Source of the DNA: Phymatolithon calcareum
Taxonomy: Eukaryota; Rhodophyta; Florideophyceae; Hapalidiales
Assembly: GCA_977006965.1 (NCBI GenBank)
Contig: OZ345353.1
Location: forward strand, 3,534,001-3,598,000
DNA length: 64,000 nucleotides
Direction: 5' to 3'
Every line of letters starts with the position of its first letter. Within the stretch, counting starts at the first letter, position 1. This document shows, in pieces, positions 1 through 10,638 of this stretch. A program made the position numbers and the translations under genes. The notes beneath the pieces are model-generated. The model worked only from the letters and a program-made list of their open reading frames with translations, was not told where the DNA came from and did no database searches.

Positions 1-215
1 GCGGGAGCGAACAAACATGAACATGGAACCTTATTTCTCCGGGAAAGAGGTTAACTTTCCTTCCCCTGGCGTGTGTTCCTGTTCACGCACGGCGCATATT
101 TTTTGCATTAAATTGCCAATTCAAAATTGACAAGTCACCAAAATTATGATAAAACGATTAAACATGAACACAAATATGCCGGTATAGACCGGCCCTCATA
201 ATAATTATGTGCTCA
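1..215. other. AT-rich flank, no gene seen
   Basis: No open frame of useful length and no recognisable element is visible before the first transposon. Confidence 0.5.
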
Positions 216-224
216 ACTTTGAAT

Positions 225-1352
225 GGACGCATATTTTCAGTGTCACTAATTCTCGCGTCTGCGTCACTAATCGCAAAAAAGACATTTCAGTGTCACTAAC
301 TTGCACACTGACACGTCAGAGTCACTAGTCTGAAAAACAGTGCCGTAGTGTCACTAATTTCCAAAAATGGCATCTCAGTGTCGCTAATCTTCTAAACGGA
401 TCTATAATGTAACTAAAACTAGAAATGTACAATCTTCGGGAAATAGTTATTGCAAAGTCTATTCATCTTGAAAAAATTTGGTAAGGAGTAATACTCCTTG
501 CGGACTCCGCAAGGAGTCCACGTTTCGCAAGCTCCAGTTGTTGTGCACAAGGTTTTCAGAATATGACATTCATAGGATGGAAATGTTTACCTGTAACGTT
601 CTAATCACGACAAAGTCGAATTGGCCCGTGACGTAGATAAATCGGGCCAAAGAGAAACTTAGGCAGTAGTGTTTTGTGGTCAATGGCAAAGCTCTCGCAA
701 AACTTCAAGCATGATTAATGGCTCTGAACGGACAACTTAATGCAATAAGCTCAAGTTTTCCTCGGAAATGATCTGCTCTCTAAAACGGAATGCCTACAGT
801 TTTATAGAGCAGAATATTCCCCATGAAATTTTGAGCTACAGCTAAATTAAGGTGTTATAAGATGGAAAACTGTACCAATGGTTAACTAAAACTCGATCAG
901 CTTCATATAGATAGCAGTGGCGAGAATTTCCCGGTTTCTCCGGTGTCCCATTCTTTTGTGTTGGAGCGAGGAGTACTTTCTGCAAGTGCCGAGGCATCTA
1001 CAGTACTGCAGTAGCAGGCTCTCTATGCGATCGTAATCACGACTGGATTCAGAAATGTATTCACGTTCAATATTCGATGTATCGTTATGTGTAGTATAAC
1101 GAAAATCTATTCACATGATCGGCCTTGATATTTCGAAATATTTTCCGAAACGTTTCCCGAAGAGCATAATTGTGTGATATTGAGTTGCTTTTAGTGACAC
1201 AGAAGAGTAATTTTTAGGATTAGTGACACTGAGCCATCGTTTCTTAGAATAGTGAAACTGAAGTGCTGTTTTTCATATTAGTGATACTGACGTGCTGTTT
1301 TTCAATTTAGTGACACAGACGTGAAAATTAGTAACAGGGAAAATATTTAGAC
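225..1352. mobile_element. MULE-like non-autonomous element with iterated subterminal repeats
   Basis: The element is bounded by an exact 9-bp duplication, ACTTTGAAT, at 216-224 and 1353-1361. Its ends form an imperfect long inverted repeat (GGACGCATATTTTC on the left, GTCTAAATATTTTC read inward from the right). Both ends carry tandem units about 30 bp long built around TGTCACTAAT, at about 238-395 on the left and inverted at about 1190-1335 on the right. No transposase is visible in the interior. A 9-bp duplication and long G-starting ends are typical of Mutator-like elements; the foldback-like iteration also fits Foldback elements. The class is inferred; the boundaries are seen. Confidence 0.8.
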
Positions 1353-1389
1353 ACTTTGAATTACGTTTTCGAGCAAACCCTTAGGGCCG

Positions 1390-1594
1390 ATGAACGAATA
1401 GTTCTCAATCGGGAAAATGGGAAAATGAGAAATTGGGAACGCCAGTATATCCAAGAGAGCACCTGCATTTGTGAAATTTTACTTCTTCTACTTCCTTCAG
1501 GTTCAAATTCCACAAGTGCACGTATTCTATTGGACATATTAGCGTTCCCATTTTCTCAATTTCCCATTTTCCCGGTTGGGAACTATTCGTTCAT
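1390..1594. mobile_element. Palindromic MITE
   Basis: The arms at 1390-1442 and 1542-1594 are near-perfect reverse complements (53 nt each, a few mismatches), beginning ATGAACGAATAGTTC and separated by about 100 bp. There is no coding capacity. I could not fix a target duplication, so the superfamily is unknown. Confidence 0.75.
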
Positions 1595-3605
1595 TAGCAG
1601 CGTGACAGAAATTAATCGTAATTCATATTTCCTGAGTCCGCATCCTAAATTTAATACCAGAAATCGATTCAGCGTGAGAATCTGGTCCAGAGCACTTAAG
1701 AATCTCTGATTTCTATTTTTAACTTAGGGAAGGGTTTGGTCTGGAATTCCCCATCTAAGTTCAATCTCCGCCAACTAAGCGGCAACGGTCTTGAAAGCGC
1801 CTTGATCCGAAGAAATTACGTTTTTATTTCTCTTTGGACCCCGTTGTCTGTTACGAAACTTCTCTGGGGCGAGGCAGAGTCGACGTGGAGTCCGCTTGAC
1901 CTGGCTATCTTTCAATGGAGAAAGGTTGTTTTCATCTTTGAGGGTGAGGACGTTGTATCCAGGCAGGTGAGTGAGAATAGCCGCCAACATCTCTCTGTGC
2001 TCCATTTGTGTCTTAGTGGCGGTGACAACGATGGACGTCAGCAAACTTTAACCTCCGCGGCAGTAACAGATCGCACCCCTACCTCAACGCAAGGACGTGA
2101 ACAGAATGCTCGAGATCGTGCAAATCATGGAGGTGTATGGGCTTCGGTGAAGAGTGAAGAAGACCTGAGAACAATCTCAGTGCTCTCTGAAGTAGAGCAA
2201 TGGTACAACAGCTGCTTCCCCGTCCCCTTGTGTTTGCTACACCTGGCAGGCGAGGTCAAGGATTAATCCCGTGAAACATTTTCGTCCCATCGCGTTGACG
2301 AGATTTTCCCAACAGGGCGCATTATCAAGGAAATCAGAGCCGCGCACGATAGATCGCCCGGAAGGCAATCGCCCGGAAGACATGTCTCGTCAATGAGAAA
2401 AAGCTGTAATCTCAATATGTTTGCAGCCGTGACACCGTGAATTATATCGTGATAAAATTATTCGTATCACTAAAAATCCTGCTCCCCCAATGGCCACCGG
2501 GGAACAATTGTTGCAGTCTGATTTGCATTGAAATTGAAATTTTCTTTCATACAGGGTCATTTATGTGTCCCTCACGCTCATGCTCGTGATTAAACTTGTA
2601 CAGAGCGGCTGCAGGCTTTGTGCTTCTCCTGTGTCCGAGCAAGGAGCAAATTCTTGCGGGAAGCTCAGTATTGAACAGTTTCTCCTTCTTTCCGAAAGTA
2701 AAACCAGAGTTCAACAAAGATCTATCGCCGCTTTCATCTGACCTATCGAAGATTTTGGTCAAATTTATTTCGACCACCGTATAGAGCGGGCCTCCGTGTT
2801 GTAAGTAAACCAAACGTGCGAAATCAAGGTGAAACCTAAATACATAAGTTTTGTTGCGCGTACCAGTGCGAGCGCCTTATAGCAACAGAAACTGGGCAGC
2901 AGCTCAACTGCGAACAACAGCCGCGAGTTTACCTTAACGTAGCAGATTCACAAACCGAGCGAGCAGCCCGATTCCACCTCAAAACAACAACCGACCAACA
3001 CTGATCGATAAACAGTTGTAGAACCAACATCTCCAGGTTCACCCTTCCTTGTTCTAGCCCGCCGATAGTCCGCCGTTAAATGTACACACTCCACACCCAC
3101 GACACAAGGAGAACTGCCCCGATATCTTTCAGTGGTATCGGAGCGGTCGCGCGAGCGCACAAAGACCATACCAGAGCGACAAACATCCCATGCGCAACGG
3201 AAACACCAACCGGAAATTCCTTTCCGGAACCCAATTCAAGGCAACTGGCGGGCGCGGTCGACACGGGCGCCGCCCATTTATTGATCTCGCACGCGACCGT
3301 GAAACACAAGTCGTCATCGCGTCCCTGCCATGAGCGCGAGCACCGCCTCTTGCCAGATTCTCCATATCTGCGCCCAATTCACTGTGTCAGTTCGCCCTGC
3401 ACGTCCCAAGCCGTCATTACCGCATACGCACGGCCATTCACACACCACCTCGCGTTTTCCACTTGCACGGGCCCCACGAGAAAATTGACGAGACAGCAAG
3501 CGTTGGGAATCGCGGTTCGCAAGCAAAGTCCAGACGAGAGCAATTCCAACATCTTCAATTAAACAGAAGTCCAATCCAATCCAATTCCAACGGTTCCACG
3601 ATTAG
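1595..3605. other. 2-kb stretch without a supportable gene
   Basis: Open frames exist (for example 1736-2266 and 3080-3562 on the plus strand), but both strands are open over much of the same DNA and no known domain is recognisable. One frame contains an isolated AVDTGAAHLLIS string resembling a retropepsin active site, without surrounding support. The part from 3000 to 3600 is GC-richer than its surroundings. Confidence 0.4.
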
Positions 3606-3862
3606 ATTGGGTGCATCCAGGAATTCTCCAAATTTCTAGATTCTATATTTCTAAAAATATAGTCCAATTACTGCGCTGGATAGATGAATGCAGTTTTCTA
3701 GATCTAGCTATCTGGGAGAGGGTAGCGGTCACCTCTCCCAGATTTCTAGATTGGCTGCATCCAGGTTTTAGAGGGAAACCTGATAATTTGCGCGCCATTC
3801 GTACCACGTCCGAAGAGTGTAAGTGCTCCACACACCCGCGTACCTTTAATGTTGTCGCCAAG

Positions 3863-5069
3863 ATGAATCCGCAACTGACTCTAGCCGCGACTGCTTCCTG
3901 CGCCGCAACTCTCTGCGTTGTTATCGCCACCGAGCTTTCCATAAGGAAAAAAAAGCGCGAACCACAACCAAAATTTAAACGCGCCGCGCTCCTTCGGCCA
4001 TTCGGCACTTCAGCAACTCCTTGGCAGCTTCTTCTCGCCTTTGGGACACCAGGCGACTTCATTGTGGCAATTAACTTTCCCAAGTCTGTTCTACTGGAGC
4101 ATTTGCTCCCCGCATTCGTTGCCGAAAGGAAAAACGTGAACTTTGGAGCCCATACCGTACTGGCCCGAAAACGGCTGGCCGCAAACCACAAATGGAGTGC
4201 ATTGATTTGCTTGCAATGGCTCTCTGGTACCTTAAAACTACGTGCGCTCAGTATCGTCTATGTCCCGTTTTTGGCCTTGTGCCAAGCTCCGCTGGTGTCT
4301 GGCTGGATTTCTCGTTGGAGGTGCTCCTCCGGGCTGTAAAAAAGAAAACAAGATCGGAATTTTCAGTACGTTGGCCCACCGTTGAGGAGATGAGGGCCTC
4401 AAACGCTCTTCTGAAGAATAATCGTGCCTGCGGGCAGCTTTTTGATGGCGTTTTTGCGGTCATGGATGGCGGCCGGATGCATGCGCGAATTACATCGACG
4501 TCGACACCCAAAATGCATTCTACGAAGGCTATACGCAAAATGTGGAAGTAACGAACCTTTTCGTTCGGAACTTTTTTGGTGAAATTATTCATGCAGGTGT
4601 CAATTTCCCCGGTAGCAGGCACGATGGCAAGCTTGCTGCTCTCTCCGGTCTAGTTTCGTCCAAGTTGAGTGACCAGATAACGCCCCCAGGATTTGCAATT
4701 CTCTGCGATTCTGCGTTTGGATCGACAGCGCGCTTTTCAAACGGGAAGATTGTTCGCGGTCGAAAATCAAATGAACTCGGTGTGGCGATGGATTCTGAAG
4801 TAATGGGTGCTGTCGACGCTGTGATGCAAAGAGTAATGCCAAGCGAACGGCAGTCGGCAGAATGGGGCGTGCGGAGCATAAAGGCACCTTTTGCAAGACT
4901 GAAAGTTCCTCTTAGCTCTGATAGCGAAAAGCGAAAGCGGCTCCTGCGTATTTGTATTCATCTCTTTAACTTGAGAACACGAAAAGTAGGTTTAAACCAG
5001 ATCAGAACAGTTTATGCAAATCAGAGAGCGGAAACACAGCCTTGGCTATCCGACTTTATTGGTGATTAA
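3863..5069 (+). pseudogene. Harbinger DDE transposase, two frameshifts
   Basis: The coding sequence starts at the ATG at 3863 and runs through three frames, so it cannot make a full protein as it stands. The first break is close to 4198-4200, where the frame ending NHKWS is continued by IDLLAMALWYLKTT in another frame. The second is at about 4480, just after MDGGRM. Each is explained by loss of a single base. The DDE_4-type catalytic landmarks remain: Asp in VMDGGR, the GSRHD block followed by ILCDSAF, and Glu in AEWGVRS. In this family the enzyme cuts and joins the element ends together with the Myb-like partner encoded opposite. Short introns are a less likely explanation because no GT-AG pair fits either break. 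Confidence 0.85.
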
Positions 5070-5100
5070 ATGAGCACCCATTGACGTAGCAACAATCCAA

Positions 5101-6195
5101 CTACTGCGAGCGAGACAGTAAAGATTGTATCATTTTTTCCATTCTTACGATGGATTTCGTCGTTTCCTTGAGTTCTTCCTTCATTTCGCCTTTGACTATT
5201 TCCATAATTTGGGACCGATCAACTCCACTACCCCCGGAATTGCAAATTGCCTTGGCCATTTCACCAATGCTGCTCGATAACGCTCCTACGTAGGACAGCA
5301 AAGTATCATCGGTGTTAATGTTCCGCTTAAGTCCAGTAGCACCGGCCTTCCTCGCATTTTTTCGCACACCAACGGGCCTCTTAGACCTTGAACCGCAGCC
5401 AAGAGAGCCCACTGCACGTGTGGATACCGTTGTACGATTTTCTGTGCTTCGGACAGCACGTCCGGAATTTTCTGGAGTAGTCCCCGCGGGAGAGTCGTCA
5501 ACTGATGCTGATATCGGTTCTGATGTCATTGGTGTGCCACTTCTGGGTGACTCAATATCGCCGGTTAAATCCATGATGGACTCCTCGCTACCGTGACGCG
5601 CATCTCCGTCATTAGATGATTCTTCAGAGTCACCGAAAGCATACGCGCTGCACTTGCCCAAGATATTTCGCGAAATTATCTTTGCCCTACGCACTGCAGG
5701 AGGGCAGTTTGGATCTCCTGTGGGCTTCTTCTCGGCAACGAGTTTGTCAAATTTCATCTTGAGACTTTCGTAGTCACGATGCGGTCGTCCGTTCTCAGTC
5801 GCCCAGTGGTTGAAGTGGCTTGCTACCAGAGCCCATTGATTTGCACCGAGAGGTTCACCTTCCTCCGTAAAATCGAGAAGAGCGTTGAGCTCTTGATCAC
5901 TGTAGTTTCGAGCGCCACGCTGTCGACCGGTCCTACCTTTGGTCCTGTTTGATGGAGGACAAGGCGCACGTGCAGTACTGCGACCAGCGCCTGCGTTATT
6001 TGTCCTTCCCGGCGACGCTGGAGGGCATTGAACCTCCGATTGCGCAGGAAATGAAGCGTTTGGGTGCATGCCGTAGCCAGCGAATCCTGGAGGAATCGAA
6101 ATTGCGCGGCTGGAAGCTGCAGTGGGGTTACTGAGGTGTCCGTTTTGACCAGACGTTACAATAGCCGGCCGGTTAGTACTTCCTGCAATCGGCAT
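5101..6195 (-). CDS. Harbinger-associated DUF6818/Myb-like DNA-binding protein
   Basis: This is a 364-residue protein in the same Harbinger element as the transposase, convergent with it and ending 31 bp from its stop. Residues about 86-177 form a DUF6818-like, Myb/SANT-related domain, with landmarks GARNYSDQELNALLDF, PLGANQWALVASHFN and TGDPNCPPAVRRAK. A Pro/Ser-rich N-terminus precedes it and a Ser/Thr-rich, basic stretch and a short helical C-terminus follow. In PIF/Harbinger systems the Myb-like protein binds the element ends and helps the transposase. An ATG at 6344 in another frame opens a similar Pro/Ser-rich peptide running to about 6190, so the native N-terminus was probably longer and one frameshift has separated it. 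The domain itself is uninterrupted. Confidence 0.8.
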   Translation of the reverse strand: MPIAGSTNRPAIVTSGQNGHLSNPTAASSRAISIPPGFAGYGMHPNASFPAQSEVQCPPASPGRTNNAGAGRSTARAPCPPSNRTKGRTGRQRGARNYSDQELNALLDFTEEGEPLGANQWALVASHFNHWATENGRPHRDYESLKMKFDKLVAEKKPTGDPNCPPAVRRAKIISRNILGKCSAYAFGDSEESSNDGDARHGSEESIMDLTGDIESPRSGTPMTSEPISASVDDSPAGTTPENSGRAVRSTENRTTVSTRAVGSLGCGSRSKRPVGVRKNARKAGATGLKRNINTDDTLLSYVGALSSSIGEMAKAICNSGGSGVDRSQIMEIVKGEMKEELKETTKSIVRMEKMIQSLLSRSQ

Positions 6196-6625
6196 CGGCG
6201 GACCACGGGGGTATCAGCTGCAAATGGAACAGGCCTTGATAAAACACGAGGCGTGGATGGCTCGAATGACGCTATCGGAGCGACGGTGCTTCCTGAACGG
6301 ATTGGAGTAGTGCTCGAATGAGGATTCATCGCTGGTGGGTGCATTTAGATTGCGTTATATCGTTGCCGTAGCAGATGCAGGATTCGGAGTTAGCTTTCGA
6401 GGTAAGCCTGTGGAGAGGTTCCGGAGTACAGTAGTAGTACTGTCGTGGAGTACTATAATTTGGCAGTGACCATGGGAAGCGAAAGGGTGTTTGTAATATC
6501 AAAGTGGCGCCAAATTTTTGCTCTTCTATTGGTTGCTAAAATTACACCTTGTATTCCTGGATGCATCACTCCGCAATCGCTAGATTTCTAAATTCTAGAG
6601 CTGTGAATTCCTGGATGCACCCATT

Positions 6626-7173
6626 GGCCGATACCCGCTGATTGACACGTATGGGCTTCTTCCACGCAACAGATTCATATCTCCATCTCTCCTCTTCTGG
6701 TATATAGGATTTTGTACACCATCAGAACGTTTCGCACCCACTTCTGGGGAACCGAAATACACTCGCAAAGCTGCGCCATGCGTCTTCACAGGCGTTGTCA
6801 ACTTCTACTTAAAAATATTTCTTTCTCCTTCTTCTTCTAATGCCTGAGGGGATTATAGAATCGTTACGGATGCCTCATTTATGCAATAAGTAGTTGGAGA
6901 AGGAGAGGGCCAGACAAGATTCCGGCGCGGGCGCCCGTGCCCGCGCCGGCGCAAGTGGCCGCAGCAGTAATGCTGCGCAACGCGATTCTTCTGACGGTAA
7001 TTCCCTCGGAAATGGCTTGCGCTATCGCGAACGCGCTCGCCTGGGACTTGGCAAATCGAGAAACTTGCCACGCTCGAAATGCCAGACCCAACTCCATCGT
7101 CGCTGGATTTCCAAGAAATCTTGCGAATTTAAGCGGATTTGATACAGGCCGGCTATGATAACCGGTCCTTCTA
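6626..7173. other. Non-coding between Harbinger and hAT element
   Basis: No gene is supportable. A GC-rich imperfect palindrome lies at about 6922-6950. A minus-strand open frame (6879-7268) is Ala/Gly-rich, runs across the boundary of the next transposon and is rejected as a gene. Confidence 0.45.
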
Positions 7174-7181
7174 TCCGTGCA

Positions 7182-8485
7182 TAGGGATGGCCCTCCCGAA
7201 AGGGCCCCTCCCCGAAATGGGCCCTTTTTTACCTCAAAGAGGGGATTTTGCCCTCTCCCTCGCGCCAAGTAGAGGGCCCCTTTCGGGCTTATGATATTCT
7301 TACGACAACGAAGTGCTTATGATATTAGAATATGGACAGAATTGTACAGTACGTATACAGAAACGTGGACGCAGCATTAGCTTCATGGCATGAGGGCTAC
7401 GGATTCAGGACGAGAAATCAACCTGCCAGTGCTTCTGACGTATGATACTGATGTCTGATGAAACAATCCTCCCCAGTTTCGGGCTTTTCGGGGCCCGAAA
7501 TCAGGGGGTTGCGGGAATAGACGTAAAATTAGGAAAATGTCACACTTCAGGTTTCTATTCGACCCAAATGTACAGTATGGCAAAGTTGAAACAGAAGTTT
7601 CCGAAATCTAATAGAAGTGAGAAATCATACCATCTACACAGTATGATTTCGGACTGAAATCTTATGCGTGCAAAAATCGCCCTGTGATTGGGCGATATTC
7701 AAAAACGCGTTCGTAACGAGATTCCGGAATCCGCATTTGAAACAAATGTTCACGCATTCCACAAAACGTGCAGATTCTGTAGACTTTAACAGCTCCTAAC
7801 TGGACAGAAAGTTAAAGAATTCAATATTTCACTGCACTTTCTGAAAGATACCGCTATGGAGATTTAGAACATGCAAAAAAAATTGCAAAAAGCTCATCAT
7901 ATGTGGACGTGTTTTAGGTTCGTGTTTTGCAAAACACGTCGAAATTGGGCGATTCCGCCCTTCTTTCCGGGCGCCTACCGGGGAGCTCAATTGCACTTGT
8001 CGGAAACTTTTTGCGCTCAGCGGTAGCTCATACCCATACCTCGCTTTGGACAGCGCGGTTCTTCCCTAGGGTGGTTGAGCGCTGCGCAATCAACGAATCC
8101 GTTTTTCAGAACATGCGCAACATTTTTGCGACAGAATCTGTCTGAAAAGAATCTGCGTTTGAATTCATGTTACGTGCCTCGGTCAGATTTGAAATCTTTC
8201 GACCAGTCAGCGACCAAAAAATTATTTGTCGCCCTGATGAAGAACGTATGAAAGATGTATGTAGTTTAGACATCAACTGCACATCAGCATGACAGCCGGC
8301 TTACAATATGATACAAACAAGTAGCTGCGCTTATTTTTGGAATGAGAAGGAATCTACTGATTACGCATTTTCCCGCAACCCCCAGGTCTGTAATGAGGGT
8401 CAAAGAGGGCCCCTCCCCTCTAGAGGGCCACTGATAGAGGGCAAGTACGGCCCTCCGGGCCAATGTTTCGGGAGAGCCATCCCTA
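7182..8485. mobile_element. hAT-type non-autonomous element, 1.3 kb
   Basis: Inverted ends start TAGGGATGGC at 7182 and end with the complement at 8485, followed inward by CTCCCGAAA on both sides. They are flanked by an 8-bp near-duplication, TCCGTGCA at 7174-7181 and CCCGTGCA at 8486-8493 (7 of 8 match). The TAGGG start and 8-bp duplication are diagnostic of hAT elements. Both ends contain further GC-rich inverted blocks (GAGGGCCC-like, 7195-7285 and 8395-8460). No transposase is seen, so the element depends on another hAT for movement. Confidence 0.8.
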
Positions 8486-8493
8486 CCCGTGCA

Positions 8494-9225
8494 CCTGTGC
8501 GTCACAGGAAGTAGCCAAGAGTTCAGTCCGGAATTTTTCCCTGCTACAATGCAGGGTTTTTTGAAATGACAAGAGCTGTGCTCCGGCCTCCCCAGGGGAG
8601 AAGACTATCACCTTCTGATAGTATGGTAGTACATGGATTCCGCCCTGTGTGGTGTGCCGCAATGCTCAAGGAAGCTGGGAGAGAAGACAGAAGGAAATGA
8701 AAGAAGGCTACCGTGAACGTCCTAAATGGTTTCTAACCCGGGCATCCCTTTGAAGGACGGCGAATGAAGATTGGCTGCCTTGCTACATGGATGTTAAGCT
8801 GGACCATGGTCTGCACCTTGTGCAGCTTGGACATCTGTTGTGACATCAAGTACCACTGGTATCTGTTAAGGTCTGCTAGAGCCGTAAGGATGCGGAGTTG
8901 TTCCATCAGCTTCGGGAATTCCCGCAGTAAAAGAAACAAAGAAAGAAAAGGATGCCTCGTTTATCCGGGTTTCGTCTATTCGCACACTAAGTCGGATGCG
9001 TAACACAGGAGCGTCCCTATGTGCGATGGCTTAGACAGCAGTGCAAGAAAATATGTTTTTCATTGTGAAGGACGATTGGCTCTAAATATAGAAGAAAGAC
9101 AATGTCGTTTCTAGCTTAATTCTGAAATCATTAATCGCTGTTAGTAAATCGTCTTGTTCCTCGGAATTCAGGACGGTTGTTTGTTTCGGCTTAAAATATC
9201 TTGGGCGACGCCGAGGGAGTTTAAT
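8494..9225. other. No gene recognised
   Basis: Only short open frames occur. A 68-residue minus-strand frame (8733-8939) is helical-looking but has no recognisable family and no clear start context. Confidence 0.4.
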
Positions 9226-10638
9226 CTAGTTTTCCAAAACCGCCTTGACCACTATAATACCTAGCTGTGCAACATAGGCTAGCGCAGAGTTTCGACCATA
9301 TGCCTGATCTAGAAGAGCGTACTCAACTGGGCCCCATCTTAGGGCACCACCCGTTGAAGCCCAAGAACAACCGAGCACATCTCCCGTGATCAGGCCGTTG
9401 CGCTTCATACTTGCGATGATTCCTCGACAACCCAGCGGAATGTTTCTCGTTCCTTGACCGACGTCCTTCGCAATTCGGTTGTGATAGTAAGGGATGTTCT
9501 TCACTACCGCTTCTGCAAGTTCATCGTTGTGCGCGAGAACATACCGAATAAAGTGGACTACGGAACCCAGAGCTACCACCTTCATTTCCGCATCTGGATC
9601 GCCTGTGGAAAGCCGCTGTGAGATATCCCCAGCAAGCGGAATGTCAAGATCGACGCCAATGGATCCACGCATCGAAGCCGTAGACCAGTGCTCACTTCTA
9701 AGTAGCCACTCTCCAGCCGCTCTCCATGCGTCCCAAAGATTGTTCGCCGCCTCAGCAAACTCCGATCGCTCATTCGTTCGGTCCTCATTGCAAAAATAGA
9801 AGTTAAGCATGATGAACACTTTCCGGTCTTCAGCAGGACAATCAATAGGGCGGTATGCGTCGTAGGTCATTCTTGAATCGAGTCCATACAGTAGGAAAAT
9901 ATCGATAGCAGCTTCTCTAAGTCTTGTTTTCCATCCCTCCAAAGTTCTCCACAATCGACCAGTCATTTCCACAAGATGATCTTTGGGTAGCTTTTCAACA
10001 AAGGAATCGAGATAAGCGGAGTGTGGAGCCTCGCTCGCATTCTCGTCGTCCTTACGTTGCGCCAGTCGACCCGTCGCTGCAATACTCACCTGCAGGTAAG
10101 CGTCGTTACCGCCCATGTCCAGATGAATAGGCTCCAGAATTTGCTCCCGCTGCAAGTCGATAGTATAAGCATCTGTTTCATCGAAACTCGTAGGCACGGG
10201 GAACGTCATGCAGCGCGCTGCTCTTCCGAATAAACGTTCACGCGCTTGCACCGAAGCTTCTGGAGTACTTCCTGTGGCCAAGAAGGCAACAGCGGTGGCA
10301 ATCTGCACCGCAAACGCCTGCCAAGCCTTGTTTAAGCCTGCCAGAATCGCTCCCAGAATGAGAGGTATCCAAATAAGCACAAGGAGAAAAGCTGGTTTGC
10401 GACGGAAACACTGCATCACATAGCTGTCTGAGGAAGGTGCGTCTTGTGTGTGTTGCGTCTGTGGAACTACGTGAACCGCGCGTAAGGCAGCGAACAGCAT
10501 GAGGAGCATTTTGGTACACCGGCTGTCCTTTTCCCACAAAGCACTCGTGCGATATCTGATTTCTCGGCGGAGGCTAGACAGGTGAGCTTTCGAGTTGGCA
10601 GCCCGCGTTCTTTTGTTGACCACCCACCCACCCTTCAT
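9226..10638 (-). CDS. Hypothetical membrane protein, 470 aa
   Basis: I do not recognise this protein. The first in-frame ATG is at 10638. A basic N-terminus is followed by two closely spaced hydrophobic segments at about residues 82-101 and 105-121, then a soluble region of about 320 residues rich in acidic and aromatic residues. A weakly hydrophobic C-terminus (ALAYVAQLGIIVV) ends the protein. This suggests an N-terminally anchored protein with a large soluble domain. An alternative start is Met44, in front of MLLMLFAALRAVHVV, which could act as a signal anchor. The frame is long and has protein-like composition, and no other strand offers a better reading. No neighbouring gene gives functional context. 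An orphan cellular gene or an unrecognised element's cargo are both possible. Confidence 0.6.
   Translation of the reverse strand: MKGGWVVNKRTRAANSKAHLSSLRREIRYRTSALWEKDSRCTKMLLMLFAALRAVHVVPQTQHTQDAPSSDSYVMQCFRRKPAFLLVLIWIPLILGAILAGLNKAWQAFAVQIATAVAFLATGSTPEASVQARERLFGRAARCMTFPVPTSFDETDAYTIDLQREQILEPIHLDMGGNDAYLQVSIAATGRLAQRKDDENASEAPHSAYLDSFVEKLPKDHLVEMTGRLWRTLEGWKTRLREAAIDIFLLYGLDSRMTYDAYRPIDCPAEDRKVFIMLNFYFCNEDRTNERSEFAEAANNLWDAWRAAGEWLLRSEHWSTASMRGSIGVDLDIPLAGDISQRLSTGDPDAEMKVVALGSVVHFIRYVLAHNDELAEAVVKNIPYYHNRIAKDVGQGTRNIPLGCRGIIASMKRNGLITGDVLGCSWASTGGALRWGPVEYALLDQAYGRNSALAYVAQLGIIVVKAVLEN

Larger units (their letters stand above)
3609..6622. mobile_element. PIF/Harbinger DNA transposon, complete with both genes
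   Basis: A perfect 18-bp terminal inverted repeat, GGGTGCATCCAGGAATTC, lies at 3609-3626 and 6605-6622. A 3-bp duplication, ATT, flanks it at 3606-3608 and 6623-6625. Partial repeats of the GCATCCAGG core lie inside both ends (about 3760 and 6560). The element carries a DDE transposase on the plus strand and a DUF6818/Myb-like protein on the minus strand, facing each other. Three-base duplications and a two-gene layout are the hallmarks of PIF/Harbinger elements. Confidence 0.93.

Noticed and set aside
3080-3562. Plus-strand ORF with a retropepsin-like AVDTGA motif
   Set aside because: The surrounding residues show no protease fold or Gag-Pol context, and three other frames are open over the same GC-rich DNA.
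6640-6885. Possible retroelement RNase H reading (IVTDAS)
   Set aside because: The match is six residues in a frame broken by stops and not continued on either side.
6879-7268. 129-residue minus-strand ORF
   Set aside because: It is low-complexity Ala/Gly-rich and crosses the precise boundary of the hAT element at 7182.
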